Assembly: GCA_945938205.1 (NCBI GenBank)
Contig: CAMEUL010000025.1
Coordinates: 1-10,721 of the forward strand
Source of the DNA: an uncultured Traorella sp.
GTDB taxonomy: Bacteria; Bacillota_I; Bacilli_A; Erysipelotrichales; Erysipelotrichaceae
DNA: 10,721 bases
Direction: 5' to 3'
Shown here in pieces: positions 1 to 5,197 of the stretch. The position numbers and the translations under genes were made by a program. The notes beneath the pieces were generated by a model that had not been told where the DNA came from, searched no databases, and worked only from the letters and a program-made list of their open reading frames with translations. Position 1 is the stretch's first letter. Every line of letters starts with the position of its first letter.

Positions 1-1304
1 GGAATTGGTGGCATAGCGTTTGCAAACAAACCTTTCAGCTCATCCACTTCACCTGCTTTTTCCCAATTAGCCATACCTTGTTTCCAAACTAAACTATCTT
101 GTATTAATGACTTATTCAATATCATCTGTGACAAAGTATTCATATCAAATGGACCCGTTGCTTGTCCATTTACTGCAACATGATACATACTTGTATTTAA
201 TGGCGGAGGAGTCATTCCATTTTGAATTGGTTGATTCATTCCAGACATCATGTTATTCATTGATCCTGCAATATTTTGTCCTACTGCGCCTCCAACAGCC
301 ATACTTGCCATCATTGCGGCCATGTTTAACCCTGATCCATTATTTCCTAAATTCATATCACCAGCACCATTTGCGCCCATCTTTCCTAATGCCTCTGCAC
401 CAGCAATTCCAACTTCTGCCTGTTTTCCCAATTGGAAATCCCGTAGGTATTCAGTTTGTGTTTGTTTGTGTTGAGCATATTGCCCTTCTTCTCTTTGAAT
501 ACGAAGTCTTTCAACATAATCTTCTGTTTGAGCCTGAACCTTCAAAATATCCATATCTTTTGTGACACTCATAAGTTGTCTATAACCTTCACTAGATTTA
601 TCCAACTCAATGGCAGAAATATCTACTCCAGATACAGTTACACCAAAGTTTTCTTTTAGCCTTTCTCCAATGTTTAATTCTACTACATCATTGATTAACG
701 AAGTCTTTGTTTCAATTTGAACTAAAGGAATGTTATTTTGAGCAGGAGCATTCGCAACTACATCTTTGACATATCGGCATACTGCATCTTTGATCTCTTT
801 TTGGAAATCATCTAGACTAAATGAATTAAGTCTATGTAACTTTATAAAGTCTCTGTAATCAGTAATTTTAAAACTTATTGTACCTCTTACTGCTGCCGGT
901 ACACCAAAATCCATAAAACGAGGATCATATACATCAAAGAATGGAACTCCAAATTTTACTTGTATAATCTGTGCTAGATTAATAAAATATACTTCTGCTT
1001 GAAAAGGTGTTCCTCCATCATATGCAAGACCAATGATACTTGCGAGAATTGGAAAGTTTTCAGTTTCAATAATTTCATCATAAGGTCCTTCAATATAATC
1101 TTGCATTGTGCCTTCTTTTTGTTTGTAAACAAATACTGCCACTTCTCCCTCTTTTACTCGCAACGATGATCCGAAACGAATTGCATTTTCTCGATTATTA
1201 TCTCCTTGTTGTGACCCTTTTGGATGCCACTTCCAGATCAAATAAGATGGTTCATCACAACGAATTTCGTCCATAAATCCGCCTGCCTTGCTAAATAATT
1301 TCAT
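1..1304 (-). CDS. SPFH-domain (band 7/flotillin-like) protein with C-terminal GYF_2-type domain, partial (C-terminus off the left edge)
   Basis: I translated this reverse frame by hand; it stays open from an ATG at 1304 to the window edge, giving 434 codons. GGAGGG at 1310-1315 with a 5-base gap supports the start. Residues about 20-290 look like an SPFH domain of the YdjI / 'virion core protein' type, with features such as ENAIRFGSSLRVKEGE and a later VSGVDISAIELDKSSEG. A charged, probably coiled segment follows (about 270-315), then a Gly/Met/Ala-rich stretch (about 320-370). Residues about 373-425 (MYHVAVNGQATGPFD, then LVWKQGMANWEKAGEV) fit a GYF_2 (DUF4339) domain. Known SPFH proteins form oligomeric scaffolds at membranes; B. 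subtilis YdjI acts with the zinc-ribbon protein YdjG at the membrane. No clear signal peptide or membrane helix is seen, so membrane contact may come through the upstream zinc-ribbon/TM protein. Last visible gene of a four-gene operon. The family call is confident; the role is inferred. Confidence 0.85.
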   Translation of the reverse strand, partial: MKLFSKAGGFMDEIRCDEPSYLIWKWHPKGSQQGDNNRENAIRFGSSLRVKEGEVAVFVYKQKEGTMQDYIEGPYDEIIETENFPILASIIGLAYDGGTPFQAEVYFINLAQIIQVKFGVPFFDVYDPRFMDFGVPAAVRGTISFKITDYRDFIKLHRLNSFSLDDFQKEIKDAVCRYVKDVVANAPAQNNIPLVQIETKTSLINDVVELNIGERLKENFGVTVSGVDISAIELDKSSEGYRQLMSVTKDMDILKVQAQTEDYVERLRIQREEGQYAQHKQTQTEYLRDFQLGKQAEVGIAGAEALGKMGANGAGDMNLGNNGSGLNMAAMMASMAVGGAVGQNIAGSMNNMMSGMNQPIQNGMTPPPLNTSMYHVAVNGQATGPFDMNTLSQMILNKSLIQDSLVWKQGMANWEKAGEVDELKGLFANAMPPI

Positions 1305-1329
1305 TATTGCCCTCCATTCTTATAATAAA

Positions 1330-2337
1330 TTATTGATTATTTTCTTTATCATTAATAATTCGATTAATTTCATCTACATTTGATATCTCTTCATTAGTTT
1401 TATCTTTATCAAAACTAGGTGTATATTCTAACTCAATTCCCTCCTTTGCAGCTGCTTCGATTACTTTATCAATCCAATAATCTCGTTGAATACTCCATTT
1501 ACGTTTCTGCTCTTCATTCCTTATGGTTCCATCGTAAATTAAAGATTCAGCATTCAATAATGCATATTTAAATTCATGATTTTCAATTTGTAACTCTATT
1601 TCTTCTACAATGGCATTAAGTCTATTTACCTCTTTTTCTTCAGAAATTGGTGAATAGACTGCAATCCAAATGAACATTCCAATAGCTAAAGCAGGAGCCC
1701 ACCCATAGAATAAAACGCGCTTTACAATTCTCTTTTTATCTTCTTTTTTTATTTTAATATTACAAGTATCATATAATTCTTGAATTTTACAAAAATCAGT
1801 ATCGTTTTTGTATATGTTTTTTGCTTTTATATAAACTTGATTAATTTTAGCAATCCAAGCTGCATCTACTGCTTTAGTACTTGCCGGTGGTATATCAAAT
1901 GAGCCGTGCATTAGATAGTTAACATTAGAAGTAGCAAGAATCATAAATTCAAGAATATCTTCCTTGGCGTTTGGGATGGAGAAATTCTTTATGAAACTGA
2001 TTTTTTGCTCATCCGTTTTAGAAATTTGCTGCATTTGATAGACTCGTCCAAAAATACCAGCCGGTTTTTCATATTCACGATGTGACTCAATAGCCTCCAA
2101 TTTGAGTGCAAACTCTCGTACAGAACCAGTCGCCTTTGCCCCTCTCAATTCTATTCCACAAGATGGACAGCAACCAGTAAAAGATTCAAGAATTTCCCCG
2201 CAATTTGGACATTTCATCACTTTTCCTTCATATTCATAATTCCTGTAAGTTTCTTGATGATTAACAGGTTTTCCGCACTTAGGGCAAAACACCTCATCTC
2301 CATGTAATTGATTTCCGCAGTATTTACAGAAGTGCAT
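1330..2337 (-). CDS. Double zinc-ribbon protein with one transmembrane helix (YdjG-like)
   Basis: 335 residues. Two zinc ribbons lie at the N-terminus: C4/C7/C18/C21 and C43/C46/C57/C60, each CxxCG with a second CxxCG. A helical middle follows, then a single hydrophobic segment at about 208-229 (LFYGWAPALAIGMFIWIAV) preceded by a Lys/Arg cluster. By the positive-inside rule the ribbons are cytoplasmic and the charged tail of about 105 residues is outside. The start at 2337 is chosen because AGGAGG (2344-2349) stands six bases before it; an in-frame GTG at 2355 would contain that ribosome binding site inside the gene. The N-terminal half is paralogous to the upstream gene (FSIPNAKEDILEFMILA against FPIPNTVTDINEFIFLA, at the same spacing from the ribbons). 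It sits 25 bases before the SPFH gene, which suggests it anchors or recruits the SPFH scaffold, as proposed for B. subtilis YdjG with YdjI. That role is inference. Confidence 0.85.
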   Translation of the reverse strand: MHFCKYCGNQLHGDEVFCPKCGKPVNHQETYRNYEYEGKVMKCPNCGEILESFTGCCPSCGIELRGAKATGSVREFALKLEAIESHREYEKPAGIFGRVYQMQQISKTDEQKISFIKNFSIPNAKEDILEFMILATSNVNYLMHGSFDIPPASTKAVDAAWIAKINQVYIKAKNIYKNDTDFCKIQELYDTCNIKIKKEDKKRIVKRVLFYGWAPALAIGMFIWIAVYSPISEEKEVNRLNAIVEEIELQIENHEFKYALLNAESLIYDGTIRNEEQKRKWSIQRDYWIDKVIEAAAKEGIELEYTPSFDKDKTNEEISNVDEINRIINDKENNQ

Positions 2338-2343
2338 TATTTT

Positions 2344-2349
2344 CCTCCT
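2344..2349 (-). promoter_or_regulatory. Ribosome binding site of the zinc-ribbon/TM gene
   Basis: AGGAGG on the minus strand, six bases before the ATG at 2337. It decides the start in favour of ATG 2337 over the in-frame GTG at 2355, whose first base overlaps the upstream TAG stop. Confidence 0.8.
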
Positions 2350-2354
2350 ATTCA

Positions 2355-2984
2355 CTATTTGATTTTTAATTCCTTAAGTTTATCTAAGTATACCTTTTGC
2401 ATACCTTCAAATGTTGGATCATTCTGAAATGAAACCAATGCTTTTTGGTAAGCTTGTTGCATTTTTAGTACCCATGCATCGCTAATATTCTTCTGCATTT
2501 TTAAGTTTTTATCATTTGAATTCAAAGCACTAGAAAATTTACTACCAACGCTTTGTTTTGACAACTTAACATCTATATTAGCAATAGCCAAAAATATAAA
2601 TTCATTAATATCAGTAACTGTGTTAGGAATAGGAAAACTTTTGATTAGATTTAATTTTTGGTTATCAACAACATTTGAGGATTTAGTCAGAGCATCTATA
2701 ATGCCACCTTTTCTTTTGGATTCTATCTCCATAAGTTTTTCTTCAAATTTTTTAACTGAAGACACCGCTTCTCTTCCAGTTATTTGTGTACCGCATTCAG
2801 GACAAATCACCGTTGATTCAGTTATAACTGCGCCACAATTTGGACATTTAAATATCTTCCCTACATATTCTTCTTTTCTTATATTGTTATTGACTGATGA
2901 AATACCTCCAACAGGAGTTCCGCATGAATGACAGAACTTTGCACCTGCAACTAATTTTTCACCACAATTTACACAAAATGCCAT
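2355..2984 (-). CDS. Soluble double zinc-ribbon protein
   Basis: 209 residues. An N-terminal ribbon (C4/C7/C18/C21, beginning MAFCVNCGEK) is followed by a second (C47/C50/C61/C64, beginning FKCPNCG). The rest is helical and charged, with a block SFPIPNTVTDINEFIFLA that matches the neighbouring zinc-ribbon/TM protein, and a C-terminal AW..KMQQAYQKA segment also shared with it. No membrane helix or signal peptide is visible, so it should be cytoplasmic. The start at 2984 is set by GAGGGG at 2992-2997; an in-frame TTG at 2999 overlaps that site and is unlikely. The gene ends 17 bases before the next start and begins 27 bases after the XRE gene. It looks like a shortened duplicate of the next gene, perhaps giving mixed assemblies of anchored and soluble subunits. 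No specific function can be assigned. Confidence 0.82.
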   Translation of the reverse strand: MAFCVNCGEKLVAGAKFCHSCGTPVGGISSVNNNIRKEEYVGKIFKCPNCGAVITESTVICPECGTQITGREAVSSVKKFEEKLMEIESKRKGGIIDALTKSSNVVDNQKLNLIKSFPIPNTVTDINEFIFLAIANIDVKLSKQSVGSKFSSALNSNDKNLKMQKNISDAWVLKMQQAYQKALVSFQNDPTFEGMQKVYLDKLKELKIK

Positions 2985-2991
2985 ATTATTT

Positions 2992-2997
2992 CCCCTC
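2992..2997 (-). promoter_or_regulatory. Ribosome binding site of the soluble zinc-ribbon gene
   Basis: GAGGGG on the minus strand with a seven-base spacer to the ATG at 2984. It rules out the TTG at 2999, which would place the site inside the coding region. Confidence 0.75.
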
Positions 2998-3011
2998 AAA
3001 AAATAACTTAC

Positions 3012-3218
3012 TTATTCATCCTTAAGTGCATCACAAATATCTCCAATATTACAATCTAGATATTCACATATCCGAAGCAATACTGACAAAGCAACTTCTT
3101 CGTTTTTTCTTAACTTTGTCATTGTCCCTGGTGCAATATTTAAATCTGTTCTTAATTGTACTGGAGATATATCTTTCTCAATAAGCAGTATCCATAGTTT
3201 TTTGTAACTAATTTTCAT
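3012..3218 (-). CDS. Small XRE/Cro-type helix-turn-helix regulator (HTH_26-like)
   Basis: 68 residues starting MKISYKKLWILLIEKDIS, the usual opening of the short HTH_26/YozG-like Cro/C1 regulators. A helix-turn-helix runs over about 20-45 (LRTDLNIAPGTMTKLRKNE), and the end ICEYLDCNIGDICDAL is the typical fifth helix. I chose ATG 3218 over the upstream GTG-type start at 3239 because GTGAGG at 3228-3233 stands nine bases before it and because family members begin at this point. It is the first gene after a near-consensus promoter and heads the zinc-ribbon/SPFH operon, so autoregulation of that operon is the simplest role. A TATAACAT sequence in the spacer of its own promoter also occurs at the divergent toxin promoter, so it could control both. 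The family assignment is confident; the targets are inferred. Confidence 0.85.
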   Translation of the reverse strand: MKISYKKLWILLIEKDISPVQLRTDLNIAPGTMTKLRKNEEVALSVLLRICEYLDCNIGDICDALKDE

Positions 3219-3255
3219 TAATCTATACCTCACATCCACAAGCTTCTATATTTTC

Positions 3256-3284
3256 ATTATAATTTTTTAACTATAACATATCAA
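3256..3284 (-). promoter_or_regulatory. Sigma-A-type promoter of the XRE/zinc-ribbon/SPFH operon
   Basis: On the minus strand, TTGATA (3279-3284) is separated by exactly 17 bases from TATAAT (3256-3261). The transcript would start near 3249, giving a leader of about 30 bases before ATG 3218. The spacer contains TATAACAT (plus strand 3272-3279), also present as half-site in the divergent toxin operator. Confidence 0.7.
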
Positions 3285-3448
3285 TAGTATTTCCTTATTT
3301 CTTGAATAAATATCGCAACTTCTGATAGGGTGGACGGACAAATTCTTGGACTTAAATACCAATCTAACCCCAAGTTTTGTCTGCACTCACCAAGACTCTT
3401 ATAATTCAATGTTTGTTTTTTTACATATTTTAAGTTTATGGAAAACAT
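3281..3448 (-). other. Open frame of doubtful status in the divergent intergenic region (possible gene relic)
   Basis: The divergent gap of about 350 bases holds a minus-strand frame ending at 3281. From an ATG at 3448 it would give 55 residues, ending IFIQEIRKYY; the frame stays open further upstream with a protein-like charged segment (GDELIERIKFSIKKIENH), but no ribosome binding site or suitable start is seen there. The strong plus-strand toxin promoter crosses its upstream end. I recognise no family. It may be the tail of a decayed gene or chance in AT-rich DNA. The rest of the gap holds T-tracts (3416-3422, 3466-3473) and the two promoters. Confidence 0.15.
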
Positions 3449-3509
3449 AATTCTATGATTCTCTATTTTTTTTATACTAAATTTTATTCTTTCTATAAGT
3501 TCATCTCCA

Positions 3510-3538
3510 TTGACATCATTTATAACATTTGATATAAT
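3510..3538 (+). promoter_or_regulatory. Strong sigma-A-type promoter of the HTH-DUF3990 operon
   Basis: TTGACA (3510-3515), a 17-base spacer and TATAAT (3533-3538), with TGA just before the -10 (extended -10). Both hexamers match consensus exactly. Transcription would start near 3545, about 30 bases before the ATG. T-rich DNA upstream (8 T at 3466-3473, then ATTTTATTCTTTC) could act as an UP element. So strong a promoter normally needs repression, which fits the inverted repeat overlapping it. Confidence 0.85.
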
Positions 3539-3562
3539 ATATAATAGAAAGAATGTTATAAA
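3519..3562. repeat. Perfect 11-base inverted repeat flanking the -10: probable operator
   Basis: TTTATAACATT (3519-3529) is matched exactly by its reverse complement AATGTTATAAA (3552-3562). The arms are 33 bases apart start to start, about three helical turns, and bracket the -10 and transcription start of the HTH-DUF3990 operon. This geometry suits two dimers, or one looped dimer pair, of a helix-turn-helix repressor bound on one face of the DNA. The likely binder is the XRE domain of the gene downstream; the small XRE regulator of the divergent operon is an alternative. The right arm also overlaps the ribosome binding site edge. Confidence 0.6.
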
Positions 3563-3571
3563 GAAGGTGAT
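3561..3571 (+). promoter_or_regulatory. Ribosome binding site of the HTH-DUF3990 gene
   Basis: AAGAAGGTGAT matches the full anti-Shine-Dalgarno complement AAGGAGGTGAT at 10 of 11 bases. Two ATG codons follow in tandem (3572 and 3575); the second has the more usual spacing (seven bases after AGG), so 3575 is preferred. Confidence 0.65.
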
Positions 3572-3574
3572 ATG

Positions 3575-4453
3575 ATGCAGAAACTCATCAAACAAATCAG
3601 AACTTATTTGAATATGAATCAAACAGAGTTTGCAGAAGAATTGAATGTTACTTTTGCGACTGTGAACCGTTGGGAAAATGGTCATGCATTACCAAACAAA
3701 TTAGCACAATCTAAAATGTATGATTTCTGTAAAGTTCATTCTGTTCCCGTATATGAAATGACACTTCAAAAGATCAAAGAAACAGCTGAATCTATATCAC
3801 TTGATAAGAATCGTGTTCTTCTTTATCACGGATCTAAATCTGGTATTGAAGGAAACATTGAACCTAAGAGCCGTAAACAGTGTGATTTTGGGAAAGGGTT
3901 CTATATGGGAACAGAACCAAGTCAGGCACTTACTTTAATATGTGATTATGATAAGTCTAATTTCTATATTACTTCCATATGTTTAGACGATTTGAATCAT
4001 ATGGAAGTAGAATCAAATATTGATTGGGCAATGCTAGTTGCATATCACAGAGGAAGAATGGATAAAATAGTTGGTACATCCTTCTATAATAAATATCGTG
4101 ATATGACAGAAAACATGGATATGATTATTGGCAGCATTGCTAATGACCGTATGTTTTATGTCATTGATAACTTCTTCATTGGAAACATCACCGATACTGC
4201 TCTTATTCATAGTCTTTCAGCATTACAACTTGGAAAACAATATGTAGCGATATCTCAAAAAGGTTGTGATGCAATACGTATAGAAAAAGAAATCAATTTA
4301 TCTTATCTTGAACGTTTATTTATGAAAGAAGTTGCAGAAGAAAATCGTACAAAAGGAATCTCTCTTGCGAATGATATTTGTAAGAATTATCGTCGTGAAG
4401 GACTCTTCTTTGATGAAATACTTGATCAAGCAAAAGATGGAGGTCAACTATGA
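3575..4453 (+). CDS. XRE helix-turn-helix fused to a DUF3990 (ADP-ribosyltransferase-like) domain; probable toxin
   Basis: 292 residues from ATG 3575 (293 if the tandem ATG at 3572 is used). Residues about 3-55 form an XRE helix-turn-helix (MNQTEFAEELNVTFATVNRW, then ENG), the plant-type 'NRWENG' recognition helix end seen in many Cro/C1 proteins. From about 80 on the protein fits DUF3990, which I recall as belonging to the ADP-ribosyltransferase superfamily: YHGS (H85), DFGKGFYMGTEPSQA (Y110), and a late KQYVAIS (Q222) could supply the H-Y-[E/Q] NAD-binding triad. No secretion signal is seen, so it should act in the cytosol. It overlaps the next gene by ATGA, as toxin-antitoxin pairs often do. 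The DNA-binding domain is on the presumed toxin rather than the antitoxin, so the protein may repress its own promoter through the inverted repeat there. The target (protein, nucleic acid or NAD itself) cannot be told from sequence. Confidence 0.82.
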   Translation: MQKLIKQIRTYLNMNQTEFAEELNVTFATVNRWENGHALPNKLAQSKMYDFCKVHSVPVYEMTLQKIKETAESISLDKNRVLLYHGSKSGIEGNIEPKSRKQCDFGKGFYMGTEPSQALTLICDYDKSNFYITSICLDDLNHMEVESNIDWAMLVAYHRGRMDKIVGTSFYNKYRDMTENMDMIIGSIANDRMFYVIDNFFIGNITDTALIHSLSALQLGKQYVAISQKGCDAIRIEKEINLSYLERLFMKEVAEENRTKGISLANDICKNYRREGLFFDEILDQAKDGGQL

Positions 4454-4863
4454 ATGAACTTCAATTAAAACTGTGTGATATTCAAGGAAGACTCTTTGAG
4501 CTTTCTGGTACTAAGCACTATACAAGTGCTGCTTTCATTAAAGCATTTATGTTGTCCAATACCGCAAAAGAACTTGATTCTACTTACAACCGTATGCAAT
4601 GGGCAGGTGAAGAATATCTTCTTGAAGAAATAACATCCTCAAGTGATACTCTCACAACGGATGGAGATGTATACTCTAGTGATGTTCTATATTGGATTGG
4701 TTATATTTATCGTTATTGGCATTACTACAGTAATGAAAGTAGCGCTAAAATCTATAAGCAAGCCCCAGTGGAAACAATGAAAAGAAACTATCTAATGTTT
4801 CATACAATGGATCCTGCACTAGCGATTGAGGATTTAAAAGAAATTTATAGACAAAGGAAATAA
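4450..4863 (+). CDS. Small partner of the DUF3990 protein; candidate antitoxin of unrecognised family
   Basis: 137 residues, start ATG 4450 inside the ATGA overlap with the DUF3990 gene, so translation is probably coupled; AGGTC before it gives a weak ribosome binding site (GGAGG lies at 4439-4443). I do not recognise a named domain. The sequence is mostly helical, acidic in the middle (EEYLLEEI), and carries an aromatic-rich block YWIGYIYRYWHYYSNESS followed by KIYKQAP and a C-terminal FHTMDPALAIEDLKEI. There is no helix-turn-helix, signal peptide or true membrane span; the aromatic block is too polar for one. Position, size and overlap suggest it neutralises the toxin by direct binding. It differs from DUF3791, the small family I remember beside other DUF3990 genes. 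The next gene is more than 300 bases away, so the pair forms its own operon. Confidence 0.7.
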   Translation: MNELQLKLCDIQGRLFELSGTKHYTSAAFIKAFMLSNTAKELDSTYNRMQWAGEEYLLEEITSSSDTLTTDGDVYSSDVLYWIGYIYRYWHYYSNESSAKIYKQAPVETMKRNYLMFHTMDPALAIEDLKEIYRQRK

Positions 4864-4937
4864 TCATTACCAATTTATGAAATAGATAAGTCAGTAATAC
4901 ATTTTACATTTAGGCAAGTAAATGCAAGAAAATGTTG

Positions 4938-4951
4938 TGTTGTTCGCAACA
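4938..4951 (+). terminator. Weak UUCG hairpin after the toxin-antitoxin pair; possible terminator
   Basis: TGTTG-TTCG-CAACA forms a five-base stem with a stable UUCG-type tetraloop, followed by ATATTATTG rather than a clean T run. It lies 75 bases after the antitoxin stop. The stem is short for an intrinsic terminator. A six-base hairpin (CATTTA/TAAATG, 4907-4924) precedes it. Either may slow or end transcription, but neither is convincing. Confidence 0.25.
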
Positions 4952-4957
4952 ATATTA

Positions 4958-4988
4958 TTGTAGTAAAGCAAAAATAATTTGCTATAAT
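4958..4988 (+). promoter_or_regulatory. Extended -10 promoter of the Wadjet operon
   Basis: TATAAT at 4983-4988 is preceded directly by TGC, an extended -10. The best -35 is TTGTAG (4958-4963) with a long 19-base spacer, so recognition would rest mainly on the extended -10. The start near 4995 would give a leader of about 200 bases before the first Wadjet gene, which is long for such an operon and contains a palindrome and a foldable segment. Confidence 0.5.
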
Positions 4989-4997
4989 TTGAAGTGA

Positions 4998-5008
4998 CTC
5001 AAGTTGAG
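4998..5008. repeat. Palindrome CTCAA-G-TTGAG at the predicted Wadjet transcription start
   Basis: Perfect five-base arms around one central G, starting about three bases after the predicted +1. It is a plausible small operator for a repressor that blocks promoter clearance. No regulator gene lies next to the Wadjet genes in the window, so the binder is unknown; short palindromes also arise by chance. Confidence 0.35.
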
Positions 5009-5175
5009 AATTATGTAACTTATGCATATTTAAAAACTGCGGAAAGCAGATATATCCTTTGGTGGATATATGGGATACAACATTTCCGTTTAAATGCAAA
5101 ATCACAAGAGAAATGATAGTTCTAGATGATCGTTATCAGGCTACGGCTTTTGATGGAAAGTTGTGCTTACATTGA
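5008..5175 (+). other. Open frame without a start codon upstream of the Wadjet genes (possible gene relic)
   Basis: 55 sense codons lie between the stop at 5005-5007 and the TGA at 5173-5175. The translation reads like real protein, with NCGKQIYPLVDIWDTT early and IVLDDRYQATAFDGKLCL at the end, and codon choice resembles the neighbours. There is no start codon with a ribosome binding site; the only ATG (in REMIVLDD) would leave 21 residues. It may be the tail of a lost gene. It overlaps the foldable leader segment, so both readings cannot easily be right. Confidence 0.2.
5024..5097 (+). ncRNA. Foldable leader segment before the Wadjet operon (candidate structured RNA)
   Basis: Three nested pairings occur in order: GCA+TTTAAA (5024-5034, TA bulged) with TTTAAATGC (5089-5097); CGGAAA (5040-5045) with TTTCCG (5083-5088); and ATATATCC (5050-5057) with GGATATAT (5064-5071) around a six-base loop. 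A competing hairpin CTGC-GGAAA-GCAG (5037-5049) would use the CGGAAA arm and exclude the middle stem. Two exclusive folds in a 200-base leader resemble an attenuator or cis-regulatory RNA, but no T run follows, and I match it to no known class. Confidence 0.3.
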
Positions 5176-5185
5176 GTAAATAATC

Positions 5186-5189
5186 GAGG
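5186..5189 (+). promoter_or_regulatory. Ribosome binding site of jetA
   Basis: GAGG eight bases before ATG 5198. It overlaps an in-frame GTG at 5189, which is therefore not the likely start. Confidence 0.6.
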
Positions 5190-5197
5190 TGTTACTT

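Noticed and set aside
107..659. Plus-strand open frames of 67-152 codons
   Set aside because: They lie antisense to the SPFH gene, whose reverse frame is continuous over the whole stretch with recognisable domains; the plus-strand products are low in charged residues and have no ribosome binding site.
2620..2931. Plus-strand open frame of 103 codons
   Set aside because: Antisense to the zinc-ribbon gene; its product has no domain and the opposite strand encodes eight well-placed cysteines.
3410..3480. T-tracts as intrinsic terminators
   Set aside because: Runs of 7 and 8 T have no GC-rich stem before them on the plus strand; they are better read as curved or UP-element-like DNA.
4875..5105. 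Minus-strand open frame of 76 codons in the toxin-Wadjet gap
   Set aside because: No ribosome binding site, no recognisable pattern, and it covers the AT-rich promoter region of the Wadjet genes.
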